Below, one piece after another: positions 19,707 to 29,974 of a DNA stretch of 64,000 nt; the stretch's first letter is position 1, and each line of letters begins with the position of its first letter. Source of the DNA: Spirochaetia bacterium (lineage in GTDB: Bacteria > Spirochaetota > Leptospiria > Leptospirales > Leptonemataceae); NCBI GenBank assembly GCA_021413825.1, contig JAIOPQ010000001.1, positions 24,319-88,318 on the forward strand. The letters are read 5' to 3'. The notes beneath the pieces were generated by a model, which ran no database searches, was not told where the DNA came from, and worked only from the letters and a program-made list of their open reading frames with translations. A program made the translations under genes and the position numbers.

Positions 19707-20594
19707 ATGTCCCTGCGCATTCTCAAAACGGCCGCTGATTATCTAATCGTGTACAAGCCAGCAGGACTCCCATTCCATGAGGACAGTGAACAGCCCGGAG
19801 TAATGCAACTTTTGCGAGCCATGGAAGAGGCAGGGCAGATCCCGGAAGGGGAAAGAATATTTCCAGTTCACCGATTGGATACTATGACCTCTGGCATTCT
19901 GGTATTTGCGCGCGGCCGCAAAGCTGCAAATCAACTGGGGAATGAGTTCCGGTTCAGCCGCGTTGAAAAAATCTATGCTGCAATTTCTGACAGAGCACCA
20001 ACGCGCGTCATGGGAACGATTTCTGGAGATATGGAAAAGTCGCGGGATGGATCGTGGAAATTGCTTCGCACTACCAATTCACCGTCAATCACGCATTTCT
20101 TGAGTTATCCATACAAGCACGGTCGTAACCTGCGTTTGTTTCTGTTGCGGCCAAGAACAGGTAAAACGCATCAAATCCGCGTGGTTCTAAAATCAATCGG
20201 GTCGCCGGTGCTAGGAGATGGCAGATATGGTGGCTACGCTGCAGCCCGCAGCGAGAAGCGCGGCTATCTGCATGCAATTGGCATTCGTTTCAAGATCGGA
20301 GAGAAAACTGTTACCTGGATTGAACCTCCAACGGAAGGCGAAGAATTCCTTACCCCTGAATTCCGGATGACGTTGCACAATGCCGGGAATCTTTTTGAAA
20401 TCAAGTGGCCTGGCCTCAAGCCCAAATGGAAAGAAATCGAAGAACGGGCTGCAGCAAAGAAGGAAGCCGCTGAGGGCCGCGGCAAACGAGGCAGCAGAAA
20501 GCCAGGCGACAGCGATAAACCGGCCAAACGTAAGAAGAAGCGCCCCTCAAAACGCCGTGGAAACGAGGATACTCTCAAGCCCCGCGGGGCCTAA
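19707..20594 (+). CDS. RluA-family pseudouridine synthase with basic C-terminal tail
   Basis: ADYLIVYKPAGLPFHED; VHRLDTMTSGILVFARG; RPRTGKTHQIRVVLKSIGSPVLGDGRYGG. Confidence 0.9.
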   Translation: MSLRILKTAADYLIVYKPAGLPFHEDSEQPGVMQLLRAMEEAGQIPEGERIFPVHRLDTMTSGILVFARGRKAANQLGNEFRFSRVEKIYAAISDRAPTRVMGTISGDMEKSRDGSWKLLRTTNSPSITHFLSYPYKHGRNLRLFLLRPRTGKTHQIRVVLKSIGSPVLGDGRYGGYAAARSEKRGYLHAIGIRFKIGEKTVTWIEPPTEGEEFLTPEFRMTLHNAGNLFEIKWPGLKPKWKEIEERAAAKKEAAEGRGKRGSRKPGDSDKPAKRKKKRPSKRRGNEDTLKPRGA

Positions 20595-20625
20595 TGGAAG
20601 TTCTAAAATCGACCGAAGTACAGGT

Positions 20626-21387
20626 ATGCGAGGGCTTTCTAGACTGGAAAAGGTTGCCCTGATCGCTGTCTGCCTGCTGGGTGTTTCAGCTGAGATTCCT
20701 CGCCCTTACGATCCTGACGGCCAGGTAAAACTGTTCCAGGGAATTCTCAACATCAAACCCGAACGCTATCGCGCTCACCTGCTTGAATCGTTTGAAGGTG
20801 AGCGTTTGTATGAGCCGCGTGCTGCAACCAATCAGCTATCTGATATTCGCTTTCTTGAAGTTCCGCCAAAACTTCCAGCGTTCGATGCAGAAATCGAATT
20901 GTTAAAAACCCGTAACATCGATGCAAGCTCGAGCAAGGTACTATTCTTGAACTTTGGATTTCAGTTTCCCGGGAGAGACCATTTCTGGCTCCGTCCAGCG
21001 CAACCCGTTGGAATTGCCGGACAGCCATTCAAAATTAGTTTATGGGTACATAGTAAGCGTTATCTCCATACACTCACGCTGCTTTTTGAAAATTCAAACG
21101 GCAAAGAGATTCGCCTATCGGCTGGACGACTAGACTGGGACGGTTGGCGAAGAATCGACTTGCAGGCTCCAGCGAATCTTACTGAGCGTGGTCGTAGGCT
21201 CGAACGCCGTTATTCTTCAAAGTTCACCGGATTTCTGATTGATTCAAGTCCGCTTGAAGAATCAGGTCCAGTTTGCATCATGATCGATAACCTGATTGCG
21301 ATTTCTGATATGACTGACCTTATGTTTCCAGGTTCAGAAATACCGGACTCATGGACGTACGATAGAAGGGTGCAAATCCGCAAATAA
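20626..21387 (+). CDS. FlaA-like (flagellar filament outer-layer family) protein
   Basis: Signal peptide EKVALIAVCLLGVSAEIPRP; PVGIAGQPFKISLWVHSKRYLHTLTLLFENSNGKEIRLSAGRLDWDGWRRIDLQAPANL resembles spirochaete FlaA. Confidence 0.6.
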   Translation: MRGLSRLEKVALIAVCLLGVSAEIPRPYDPDGQVKLFQGILNIKPERYRAHLLESFEGERLYEPRAATNQLSDIRFLEVPPKLPAFDAEIELLKTRNIDASSSKVLFLNFGFQFPGRDHFWLRPAQPVGIAGQPFKISLWVHSKRYLHTLTLLFENSNGKEIRLSAGRLDWDGWRRIDLQAPANLTERGRRLERRYSSKFTGFLIDSSPLEESGPVCIMIDNLIAISDMTDLMFPGSEIPDSWTYDRRVQIRK

Positions 21388-21423
21388 GGCTGGCTAGATT
21401 CCCCGGCGGACACTGGATGGACC

Positions 21424-22932
21424 ATGCCATCGTCTTCTCCCGCCTTCCAATTCACGCGCAGCGCCCTCGCCGATTCAACGGCCGAACTCGCCATTTTTGG
21501 CGTCTTGCAACATCCCACTTCAGATGAAATACTCAAAGATACCTGGCTTGATGGCCTCGAATCCCTTAGTCCCGGTGCAACTGAAATCCTGGCCCAGGAG
21601 AAGTTTGATGGATCACGCGACAAAGTAATTCTTCTGAGGAACCCAAAGGGAACCAGCGGACCTGCTAGAATTATCGTAACAGGTCTTGGCCGAGCGGCCA
21701 GGTTGCGTCCAGCAGGGCTAACCACCGCACTCAAGGCTGCATTCGATCGAGCGTTCGGCGTGCGCGATGTAAGCACAGTTGCCCTTGCACTTCCTGAATT
21801 GGAACTTGCAGCAGATTCAGTAATTCTTGCGGCCGTTGACGCAACTCACGATGCGGGCTATGCGTCGCGCGAGGCCAAGAAACCTGGCCGTTCAGTTGCA
21901 AAAGTAGACCTCCTAGTGAAGGGAGGAATCGAAGAGAAGCCGCAGGCCCTTAAAGAATCAATTGCCATCGCAACGGCTCGCGCCGCAGCTCGGGATCTGA
22001 CGAATATGCCGCCTAACGTCAAACGCACATCCACACTCAGCGAAAGAGCGCAAGGTCTGGCCGGTCTTGCCAATGTTTCTGTGGACGTGATTTCAGATCC
22101 TGAATGGATTCAAAAAAACATGCCCTGTTTTTATACAGTAGCAATGGGTTCGCTGGTAACTGATCCACCTAAATTCATTCGAGTTCACTACAAGCCTGCA
22201 AATGCTAAGAAGAGGATAATCCTGGTCGGCAAGAGTGTCATTTTTGATACCGGGGGATATCAAGTCAAAACAGACGATTACATGAACACAATGAAAGCAG
22301 ATATGACCGGTGGGTCCATGGTTCTGGCAGCCATCGAAGCTTTCGCAAAGCTTGAGATTCAAGGAATCGAACTGGCTGCCTATCTTGCGGCTACACCAAA
22401 CATGATCGATGCATATGCAATGCTTCCAGATTCCATTGTTGATACCACCTGTGGCAAAAAGGTCGAGATTCGGCATACAGATGCAGAAGGTCGCCTGACG
22501 TTAATTGATGCGGTTGCAAAAGCCTGCGAAGAATCACCTGACCTGATTATCACAATCGCTACGCTTACTGGCTCAGCTGCGCGTGCAGTCGGAGAAGCGA
22601 TTGCCCTCATGGGAAACAATGATCCTTTACGCGATCGCCTGCGCGATGCTGCGAAGCTTGCCGGCGATCCCGTGCAGACCCTTGACATCTGGGACGAAGA
22701 TTTTGAAGATATCAAGAGCAAACTCGATGGCGCTGATATAATCAATACCAGCCAGAACAAGAACCGCGGTGCACAATCTGCGTGCGCATTCGTGATGAGT
22801 GGCCTGACCAGGGAAATCCCATTGTTGCACCTGGATATTGCGGGAGCAGATATGACAAAGGACGAAAAGGCTACTGGCATCGGTATAAAAGCAGTCTTAA
22901 AGTTCCTGATTGCGGAAAGTCAATTGATATGA
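21424..22932 (+). CDS. pepA: Leucyl aminopeptidase (M17)
   Basis: ARDLTNMPPNVKRTSTLSERA; VGKSVIFDTGGYQVKTDDYMNTMKADMTGGSMVL; IRHTDAEGRLTLIDAV. Confidence 0.85.
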   Translation: MPSSSPAFQFTRSALADSTAELAIFGVLQHPTSDEILKDTWLDGLESLSPGATEILAQEKFDGSRDKVILLRNPKGTSGPARIIVTGLGRAARLRPAGLTTALKAAFDRAFGVRDVSTVALALPELELAADSVILAAVDATHDAGYASREAKKPGRSVAKVDLLVKGGIEEKPQALKESIAIATARAAARDLTNMPPNVKRTSTLSERAQGLAGLANVSVDVISDPEWIQKNMPCFYTVAMGSLVTDPPKFIRVHYKPANAKKRIILVGKSVIFDTGGYQVKTDDYMNTMKADMTGGSMVLAAIEAFAKLEIQGIELAAYLAATPNMIDAYAMLPDSIVDTTCGKKVEIRHTDAEGRLTLIDAVAKACEESPDLIITIATLTGSAARAVGEAIALMGNNDPLRDRLRDAAKLAGDPVQTLDIWDEDFEDIKSKLDGADIINTSQNKNRGAQSACAFVMSGLTREIPLLHLDIAGADMTKDEKATGIGIKAVLKFLIAESQLI

Positions 22933-24284
22933 AATTGATGGATCTAGTATTTCCAGAGCGGAAGGAACTTCCGTATTCAATCTATCTGGAAAAGCTGGAT
23001 GAACAAATTCGCTTCGCCCTGCCATTTGCGGGATTTCTGGGATTTTTTGCCTGGATTCCGTATCTGGTAATCGACCCACTCCTCCATCCTGAAGTTGCGG
23101 CCAAACTCATTCCACTTCGCATTGGACTGACGGCCTGCGGGCTAATCGTCATTTGCGCAGCTCATATAAGAATGCTTCGATCCTTTGCAATGCCATCTTA
23201 CTATTTAATTGCGAACTATCTGCTTCAAGCAACTCCAATCATTACCAATCTCTCCGGAAACGATCCTGAGTATCTGACCGGTTATCAGCTCTCTTTGCTC
23301 GTCGTATGTGTGTTTCCCCTGCGATTTACGCATGGCCTTCTCTCAATCGCGTCGTCCATGGTTACGTTTCATGTTTTGGCCGCTGTTCTTGATCCAGGTT
23401 TTTTCACCAGGAAATACTACTCCTGGGGGAACCTTGCGATCTCATTTTTTGTGTCGGCTTTGATAATGTACATCAGCGAAAGAAACCGTCTTCAATCCGA
23501 AGTACGCAAACGCAAACTGGAAGAAACTCGTCTGACTTTGAAGCGACGTACTGAGCAAATTGAAAACGACATGAGCATAGCGCGGCTGGTGCAGAATAAT
23601 CTGCTACCGGCTTCATTTCCAGTCACCCCGAATGTAGAGATGGGTGGGTTCTATCAGAGCATGGAACTGATTGGTGGGGATTTCTACGACATCCATCAGC
23701 TCGATGAACAACGTCATCTGCTCTTCATTGCTGATGCGTCAGGTCACGGGGTTTCAGCAGCGCTCGTAGCCGGAATGGCCAAGCTCTCATTCTATCATGC
23801 TATGGAAGCAGGCTGTCAGCGGCCAGACGAACTTCTAAAATTCATGAATCGAGAGATCAAAAAGTTCCTGCGCACTGAACATTTCCTTACCGGTTTTGCC
23901 CTTTTAATTGATACCAACGAACGCGTAATTGAATACTGCAATGCAGGACACAGGCCAGCGCTCTGCATAGATTCAGAAGGGAATATGCGCGAGCTTGATA
24001 CGCCAGGAACCATTCTGGGTGTCGTAGATGATCCAGGGTATGAGCTCACTACAGCGCATATAGAGAATACTGAGTTCTTCATGCTCTACACAGATGGAAT
24101 TGTTGAAGCCAGGAATCGCAAAGGAGAAGAGTTCGGCCCTGGTCGCCTGGTTCAGGCCTTGCTCAACTATCGTAAAGAATCGATTACGCGAATTCCAACC
24201 CTGATTTTTTCTGATTTGCGCGCATTCTCTGACGGAATTGTTCCAGGAGACGACCTTACCCTTCTTCTGGCCAGACTGAAATAG
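22929..24284 (+). CDS. Membrane PP2C/SpoIIE-type phosphatase (RsbU-like)
   Basis: N-terminal TM helices, then MSIARLVQNNLLPASFP...GGDFYDIHQLDEQRHLLFIADASGHGVSAALVAGM...FFMLYTDGIVEARN. ATGA overlap with pepA. Confidence 0.85.
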   Translation: MKLMDLVFPERKELPYSIYLEKLDEQIRFALPFAGFLGFFAWIPYLVIDPLLHPEVAAKLIPLRIGLTACGLIVICAAHIRMLRSFAMPSYYLIANYLLQATPIITNLSGNDPEYLTGYQLSLLVVCVFPLRFTHGLLSIASSMVTFHVLAAVLDPGFFTRKYYSWGNLAISFFVSALIMYISERNRLQSEVRKRKLEETRLTLKRRTEQIENDMSIARLVQNNLLPASFPVTPNVEMGGFYQSMELIGGDFYDIHQLDEQRHLLFIADASGHGVSAALVAGMAKLSFYHAMEAGCQRPDELLKFMNREIKKFLRTEHFLTGFALLIDTNERVIEYCNAGHRPALCIDSEGNMRELDTPGTILGVVDDPGYELTTAHIENTEFFMLYTDGIVEARNRKGEEFGPGRLVQALLNYRKESITRIPTLIFSDLRAFSDGIVPGDDLTLLLARLK

Positions 24285-24318
24285 AATACTGAATAGAATA
24301 CTGAGCCTGGCCTCAAAC

Positions 24319-25008
24319 TCAGCGCTCTTCGCGTTCATCAAACCAGAAACAATCACCTTTAAAAAACCCGTCAGGATATTTCTCTAAATATTTCCAGATA
24401 CCGCCTTCAATCTGAAGAACGTTCTTGTATCCTATGGATTGTAAATACGGAACGGCCTTCTCGCATCTAATTCCGCCCGTGCAAAAAGTTACGACGGGCT
24501 TTTCCCGGTCCAGTTCAAGCTTGCTCATGGCCTCGGGGAATTCCTGGAAGGTATCCACTCCAGGATCCACAGCGCCTGCGAATGTTCCTACCTGCATCTC
24601 ATAGCGATTGCGAACATCTAGCATTGTTATTTTCTCGCCCGCTTGCAATCTGGAATGCAGTTCCTCTGCAGTAACATAGGTACTGGCTGATTGACTGCGA
24701 TCAACTGGAATACCCAGCTTGATTATCTCAGTCTTGATCTTGCGCGCAAGTTTTCTGAAAGGCTGTGCGGAAACTTCCATGCGCTTGATTTCATTTTGAG
24801 TTGGTACAAATTCGGGCTTATCCTTCAGCCTCTGTAAATACAAATCGAGTAGCTGTGACTCAGCCCATAGATTGACATTCCAGCCCTCCTCTGCAACCAG
24901 AACCGTGCCAAGCAAACCCAATTCAACCGCAGGTGCATAGAAAGCATCGGCACAGACAACAGGGTCTGTAATTTGGAAACGATAGAAACTCAGGATCTCC
25001 CTTGGCAT
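24319..25008 (-). CDS. trhO: Rhodanese-domain tRNA uridine hydroxylase
   Basis: GLLGTVLVAEEGWNVNLWAES; LDVRNRYEMQVGTFAGAVDPGVDTFQEFP; VTFCTGGIRCEKAVPYLQSIGYKNVLQIEGGIWKYLE. Confidence 0.85.
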   Translation of the reverse strand: MPREILSFYRFQITDPVVCADAFYAPAVELGLLGTVLVAEEGWNVNLWAESQLLDLYLQRLKDKPEFVPTQNEIKRMEVSAQPFRKLARKIKTEIIKLGIPVDRSQSASTYVTAEELHSRLQAGEKITMLDVRNRYEMQVGTFAGAVDPGVDTFQEFPEAMSKLELDREKPVVTFCTGGIRCEKAVPYLQSIGYKNVLQIEGGIWKYLEKYPDGFFKGDCFWFDEREER

Positions 25009-25646
25009 CAGTTGGCGTCAGCGTCGATCTTCTCGAGTTTCTCCTCATCACCCAGTTCAGGATTCGGGAGGCTGTCAAATAATTTCGCAATCAGACGATA
25101 GAAAGGCGCGCTATACGTTTTTGCCGCTTCACCAAACCGCTTAACGTCCCCGGCAATGAGTGTTCCAAAATCCGAATCATTCATCTCGTACGAAACGCTG
25201 GCCGTTGCTTCCCAGAGTCGCTCACCGGTTTTACAATCGTATAAACCGGTTACGAGGCCAAGCTTCAGATCCGATCCGTCTTTCTTTAGACTAGAAATCC
25301 GGTGAAGGAATATTCCATTGAGTTTCTTTTCAGCTTTGCAAACGTCCAAAATAGGTCCCGGTTTTGCCGGGTAACCAATGAACTCAGAATGATGAATCAA
25401 GTGCTCACGCGTGCGGAATACTAACATTTTGTCCCGGACAGGCTGATCGGCAGTAACAGTCGAGCCTTGATCCACAATCACCGCGACACGTTTCATGTAC
25501 TTCAATTCATGGGTTTCAAATCCAGGCTTTTGATATACGCTCTTTACGGCACTTGCGCAATTCGCCGCCGCAAGCGCTGCGATTAAAGCGCCAAGGGCTA
25601 CAGGACGTGACACGTGTCTCATTGATCTTTCCTCAGTTTGTACCAT
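25008..25646 (-). CDS. Putative lipoprotein, unknown function
   Basis: ALGALIAALAAANCASAVKS lipobox-like; overlaps the end of the RND gene. Confidence 0.55.
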   Translation of the reverse strand: MVQTEERSMRHVSRPVALGALIAALAAANCASAVKSVYQKPGFETHELKYMKRVAVIVDQGSTVTADQPVRDKMLVFRTREHLIHHSEFIGYPAKPGPILDVCKAEKKLNGIFLHRISSLKKDGSDLKLGLVTGLYDCKTGERLWEATASVSYEMNDSDFGTLIAGDVKRFGEAAKTYSAPFYRLIAKLFDSLPNPELGDEEKLEKIDADAN

Positions 25647-28420
25647 CCCTTCTCAACCAGCAGTTCAATAAGCGACGGAAGGAAGGTTAGGGAGACTGTG
25701 AGTGTGGCTGCAAGCCCAATACAGGCTACAATTCCCATGGACCGTACTCCCGGATGCACCGCAATCAGTAAAGCACCCCAGCCTACAAACGTGGTCAGAT
25801 TAGATGCAAAGATCGGAGGACCAATTCTCCCAAGTGCCTGAACCGCAGATCCAAGCTCCAGAGATCTGAACAACATGAAAATGCCGCTATTGATGCCATA
25901 ACCAATGATAATTGGAAATACGATGATGTTAAAGTAATTTAACTTTACGTTTCCGATGACCATGAGTCCACACATGGCAAGCATCCCTGTAATCAGGGGA
26001 ATTAATGCAATCAGACAGGACTTGAGGTTACGGAAACTGACGAGCAACAGAAGCATTACCAGCACAGACGTTCCTATGATAATCCAGCGCGACTCTCGCT
26101 GGATTATGTAGGTAAACTCCGCAACAAGCATGGTAGAGCCGGTAGCTCGCGCCACCTTCGTTGTTTTTTGAACGTCTTCCAAACTCTTGAAGGGTCGCGA
26201 TTTGAGAATCTCCTGATTCACCATGTCAGAAAACCCAAGACTCTTCAGGCTTTTCTCATCGATCCTGTTGAGTATCTCAACTGTGCCATTGATTTCATGT
26301 TCGCTTAAGTCCATTGCAAGTACGCGTTTCTTCACGTCGCTTCCTGGGAAACGCTTGCGAAGCTTCTTTTCCCAGTTGGGAATTTCGTATGCTATGCGTT
26401 GGATTGTTAGCCGCCCGATTATCGGATAGTGCATTTCACCAACCAGATTGTCCAGGCGGGCCAGGTCCTGGGCAAAATACATGCGATCTACTTCCGGATA
26501 GATGAACGTCAGCCATCCTTTAATGGGAGAAGAATCAACATTCTGAAACTGATCGCGCATACGTGGCGGAAGGTCGTTTAGAACGAACGGCTTCTCACGC
26601 GTAATTTGTAGATATTGTCCGTAGTACTGTTTAAACTCCGCGGGAATCAGGGCAGCTGGAATGTTGGTCTGTCCTGCAAAATTCTGAATCAGGGCCGCAT
26701 TCCTGAGTTGCTGCACGGCTGGCGGAACAAATGAAAATGGAGAAACGATTTGAGCTACAGTTCCCCGCAAGCGCTCATCCGGCGGTTCAAGATATTCATA
26801 GAGGGATGAAGCTTCGTCGATTGTATCCGTTGCAACTGCAAGCGGATCCCCTGCAATGTCATACCGCAGATCCATCTCTTCGCGCAGGTATTCTGAAGGA
26901 ATATCTGAGGAAAGCATGTTGCGCGAATCGTGATCGAACCCAACTCCGCGTGCAAGGATTCCAAAAAGTACCGTCAATCCAAGACTGGTGATTACAACAA
27001 TTCTTGACACTCGCGGAACATTGAATCGCGGTTTAAAAGAATCCGGTTCTGGTGAGCCTTTGCCCAGGGATTTTACAAATCCGGGAAACCATTTTTCAAA
27101 CATTACGATTTGAAGCGGCGTGAGAATGAACATGGAAAGCATAGTTACAACGATTCCGTAAGCAGAAATCGCGCCAAACTCCGAGAAACCCTTGAAATCA
27201 GATAGGATCAAGGCGAGGAATGCGGCCGCAACCGTTGCAGCTGAAAACAAAGCGGCCGGACCAGTGCGGAGCACTGTCGTTTTGATCGCGTCCATTGTAT
27301 CTTCTGATTGCCAGTATTCTTGTTTGAAACGGAATACGAAATGGATTCCAAAATCGATTCCAAAACCCGCGAGGATTCCCCCAAAAATTGCGGTGATCAA
27401 GTTCAACTTTCCAATCACGAAATACGTCAAACCGTAGGTAAGAATGATTGCATAGACCAATGAAACAAGCAGGGCCAGAATCAACCTGAATCTACGGATG
27501 AAAAATCCTAGAACGCCGGCTATTCCTAGCAGAGAAAGCACAAGAGTTGGTCTGAGCGAACTATCGATTGAATCGTATTGATCCACGTAGGTTGGATAGA
27601 GCCCGGTGAATCCAACTTCAATCCCGCGGTCCTTAAACTTCATTTCCTCGATGTGCTTTGAGATTCCAGCCATCAATTCGCGGCTTTTATTAATTTCATT
27701 CATCGAGAATGCTGGTTTTACAAGCAGCACCATCATCCTGCGGTCTGGCGAAACATAATAATCATCAATGATTTCTTTTTTGCCTACGCGGAGATACTTG
27801 GCTAGAAGATCGGACAGATCAAGATTCACCTGTCCCTGGCCCAGATCGATGAAGAACGGGTCAGCCCTCTTGATTAAATCGTCGCGCTTGATTGAAACAC
27901 GTCGTATAGCCTCTTTAAGGTCCTCTGTCTTCCAGAACAATAGGAACTTACGCTTTAGAAATTCCAGAGAAAACTTATACTGAACAAAGCGCACGTCTGG
28001 ATTTTTCTTGAGTTCGTCTGCAATTTCATCTGAAGCTTTCTTAAGCACTTGTGCTCGTGCAATATCCGCTGTTCTGGTTTTTGCGTACTCAACGTTTGCT
28101 TTCTTTACCAGAGCCTTGGCGCCAGGATCATCACCGGAACGTTTTAGCTGCCGAGCCTGCTCAACGAGCTTGTCCCCTTCATTTCGCTCAGTGTTCTTAA
28201 GCGTGATAATCAGAAAACCAGTCCCACCAACCATCGTTGTAATCTTTTTTGCGTCCTGGACGTGCGGGAGATTCTCAGGCAAAAGTTCGAGTTGATTCGA
28301 GTTAATGCTGAGCTTTGAAGTTCCGTATACAGCTACGAGGAAAAGTGCAAGCGCTACGAGCGCGCTTGCAGTGGTATGTTTAAGATAGAAATCGTAAAAG
28401 CGAATTACATACTTGGACAT
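25619..28420 (-). CDS. RND/MMPL-family transporter (HpnN-like layout)
   Basis: 933 aa; two TM sets (TLVLSLLGIAGVLGFFIRRFRLILALLVSLVYAIILTYGLTYFVIGKLNLITAIFGGILAGFGIDFGIH; IIVFPIIIGYGINSGIFMLFRS). Confidence 0.8.
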   Translation of the reverse strand: MSKYVIRFYDFYLKHTTASALVALALFLVAVYGTSKLSINSNQLELLPENLPHVQDAKKITTMVGGTGFLIITLKNTERNEGDKLVEQARQLKRSGDDPGAKALVKKANVEYAKTRTADIARAQVLKKASDEIADELKKNPDVRFVQYKFSLEFLKRKFLLFWKTEDLKEAIRRVSIKRDDLIKRADPFFIDLGQGQVNLDLSDLLAKYLRVGKKEIIDDYYVSPDRRMMVLLVKPAFSMNEINKSRELMAGISKHIEEMKFKDRGIEVGFTGLYPTYVDQYDSIDSSLRPTLVLSLLGIAGVLGFFIRRFRLILALLVSLVYAIILTYGLTYFVIGKLNLITAIFGGILAGFGIDFGIHFVFRFKQEYWQSEDTMDAIKTTVLRTGPAALFSAATVAAAFLALILSDFKGFSEFGAISAYGIVVTMLSMFILTPLQIVMFEKWFPGFVKSLGKGSPEPDSFKPRFNVPRVSRIVVITSLGLTVLFGILARGVGFDHDSRNMLSSDIPSEYLREEMDLRYDIAGDPLAVATDTIDEASSLYEYLEPPDERLRGTVAQIVSPFSFVPPAVQQLRNAALIQNFAGQTNIPAALIPAEFKQYYGQYLQITREKPFVLNDLPPRMRDQFQNVDSSPIKGWLTFIYPEVDRMYFAQDLARLDNLVGEMHYPIIGRLTIQRIAYEIPNWEKKLRKRFPGSDVKKRVLAMDLSEHEINGTVEILNRIDEKSLKSLGFSDMVNQEILKSRPFKSLEDVQKTTKVARATGSTMLVAEFTYIIQRESRWIIIGTSVLVMLLLLVSFRNLKSCLIALIPLITGMLAMCGLMVIGNVKLNYFNIIVFPIIIGYGINSGIFMLFRSLELGSAVQALGRIGPPIFASNLTTFVGWGALLIAVHPGVRSMGIVACIGLAATLTVSLTFLPSLIELLVEKGWYKLRKDQ

Positions 28421-28426
28421 AGTCGG

Positions 28427-29029
28427 CTATCTTCCAGCCGCTTTCTTAACTTGCGCAACCGCACTGTCCATGACTGAAAGCAGGCCAGGAATGCCTTTGG
28501 TTTTCAGCGTTGGCTGGACCTGTGCTTCTTTGTTCACCTGCATGCTTGAAGCTTGCTTCTCGTTTAGGAAATCCGTGATCACGTAATTCTCCCCAACCTT
28601 AGTCAATATCCAGGAGAATGTTAGGCGTTCTGAACCGGAATACACAACTGAAGACTGAACGCGGGCCTGATCACCGTTGATTACTGGCGGTTCATAGGTC
28701 AGGTCAATATCCTTAAAATACTTATGAACAAGGGGAAATGCTTTGTAACGAATATATTCACGAAGTTGTTTGGAAAATTTGTCCTTTTGGTCTGGTGTTG
28801 CGCGTTTTGCAAAATCACCCAGGAGAAATTCAGCCATCTGCATGGAGCCGATGCTTTCAAGCGCTCTATCCTCAAGGGCGACGCGCTCTGCTGGAGTCTT
28901 AGCTTTATCGCTGTATCTCACATTTCCAATCAAACGTTTGATTGGAGCGAGGACCTTTTGCTCGGTTTCTTCTTGAGCGTGAACTGAGATTGAAAAGATA
29001 CAAATTGCAAATACCAGGAACTTCTTCAT
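28427..29029 (-). CDS. MlaC/Ttg2D-like periplasmic lipid-binding protein
   Basis: Signal peptide MKKFLVFAICIFSISVHAQ; KDKFSKQLREYIRYKAFPLVHKYFKDIDLTYEPPVINGDQARVQSSVVYSG; ENYVITDFLNE. Confidence 0.7.
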   Translation of the reverse strand: MKKFLVFAICIFSISVHAQEETEQKVLAPIKRLIGNVRYSDKAKTPAERVALEDRALESIGSMQMAEFLLGDFAKRATPDQKDKFSKQLREYIRYKAFPLVHKYFKDIDLTYEPPVINGDQARVQSSVVYSGSERLTFSWILTKVGENYVITDFLNEKQASSMQVNKEAQVQPTLKTKGIPGLLSVMDSAVAQVKKAAGR

Positions 29030-29140
29030 GTGTCTCCCTCTACGGAATCTAATATTGGATTGGACGATTCTGCAGAGAATCTAGCTCTTATTTTTGCACG
29101 CGAAAGGCTGTGGCAATCAAATTCCGTTCTAATTACAATT

Positions 29141-29974
29141 CTATCTTTTAGCCAGGAAGAGGTATCTTAGAGGGACTTCGTATCCTTCAATCGTTTTGTC
29201 GCCTGTGTCGTTGTAGAATTCTTTCATGCAAGGGAGATCTGCGAATTCAGTCCTGCTCTGTTCGTCTCTAGCATCCCAGACATCCATCATCCGGTTGGTT
29301 CCGAATCCGGAGCGTCTCAGCATGTTCTGTATGGCCACGGGTCCCGGCACCATCCAGATTCCGCCCTGCCCTGCATACTTTCCAGCGGGCACAATCATTC
29401 GTTCACCCAGATCGGCACCAAGGGTTTCAAGCACTACATATCCGCCGGGTGCAAGCGATTCGCGAAGGGCGTCCAGTAACTCGTATGGATTTTTCTGATG
29501 ATACACCACACCCATGCAAAAAATCACATCAAAGACTTGCTTTTCTTCAAGCAACCACTGATAGCCTGCACGCTTAAACGAAATTCGCGAATCTCCTAAA
29601 TCCCGCGTAATAAATTCAAATTGCTTCTCAAAGTTGACTGCAGGATCCAATCCAAGTGCCGAGGTGGCACCGGCCTCGATGGCGCGGAATAGGTAGTATC
29701 CGTTGTTACAACCTACATCGCAGACTCGCCTTCCCTTTAGCCCACCTTGCGAATCGGCAACGGCTAATGCACGTTTCCATTTTAGACTACTGTCCCATTG
29801 ACCATCGATTCGAAGTCCATGCAACTCAAATGGGCCCTTGCGCCAGGGTGCGAGTGATTTGGCCTCAATTGTGAGGCGTGAAAAATCCGCTGCATTCAGA
29901 TCGGACGGATTTCCAATCCGAATGCAGTCACCGTACTGATTACTCTTGTTTACTCTTGAGTCCAAGGCCACCAA
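29141..29974 (-). CDS. cmoB: tRNA uridine carboxymethyltransferase CmoB-like
   Basis: LAPWRKGPFELHGLRIDGQWDSSLKWKRAL; VCDVGCNNGYYLFRAIEAGA; FCMGVVYHQKNPYELLDALRESLAPGGYVVLETL. Confidence 0.85.
   Translation of the reverse strand: MVALDSRVNKSNQYGDCIRIGNPSDLNAADFSRLTIEAKSLAPWRKGPFELHGLRIDGQWDSSLKWKRALAVADSQGGLKGRRVCDVGCNNGYYLFRAIEAGATSALGLDPAVNFEKQFEFITRDLGDSRISFKRAGYQWLLEEKQVFDVIFCMGVVYHQKNPYELLDALRESLAPGGYVVLETLGADLGERMIVPAGKYAGQGGIWMVPGPVAIQNMLRRSGFGTNRMMDVWDARDEQSRTEFADLPCMKEFYNDTGDKTIEGYEVPLRYLFLAKR

Noticed and set aside
29070-29086. GATTCT-GCAG-AGAATC hairpin between mlaC-like and cmoB genes
   Set aside because: Short 6-bp arms; its T-rich flank is on the strand opposite to transcription, so it does not fit a terminator for cmoB.
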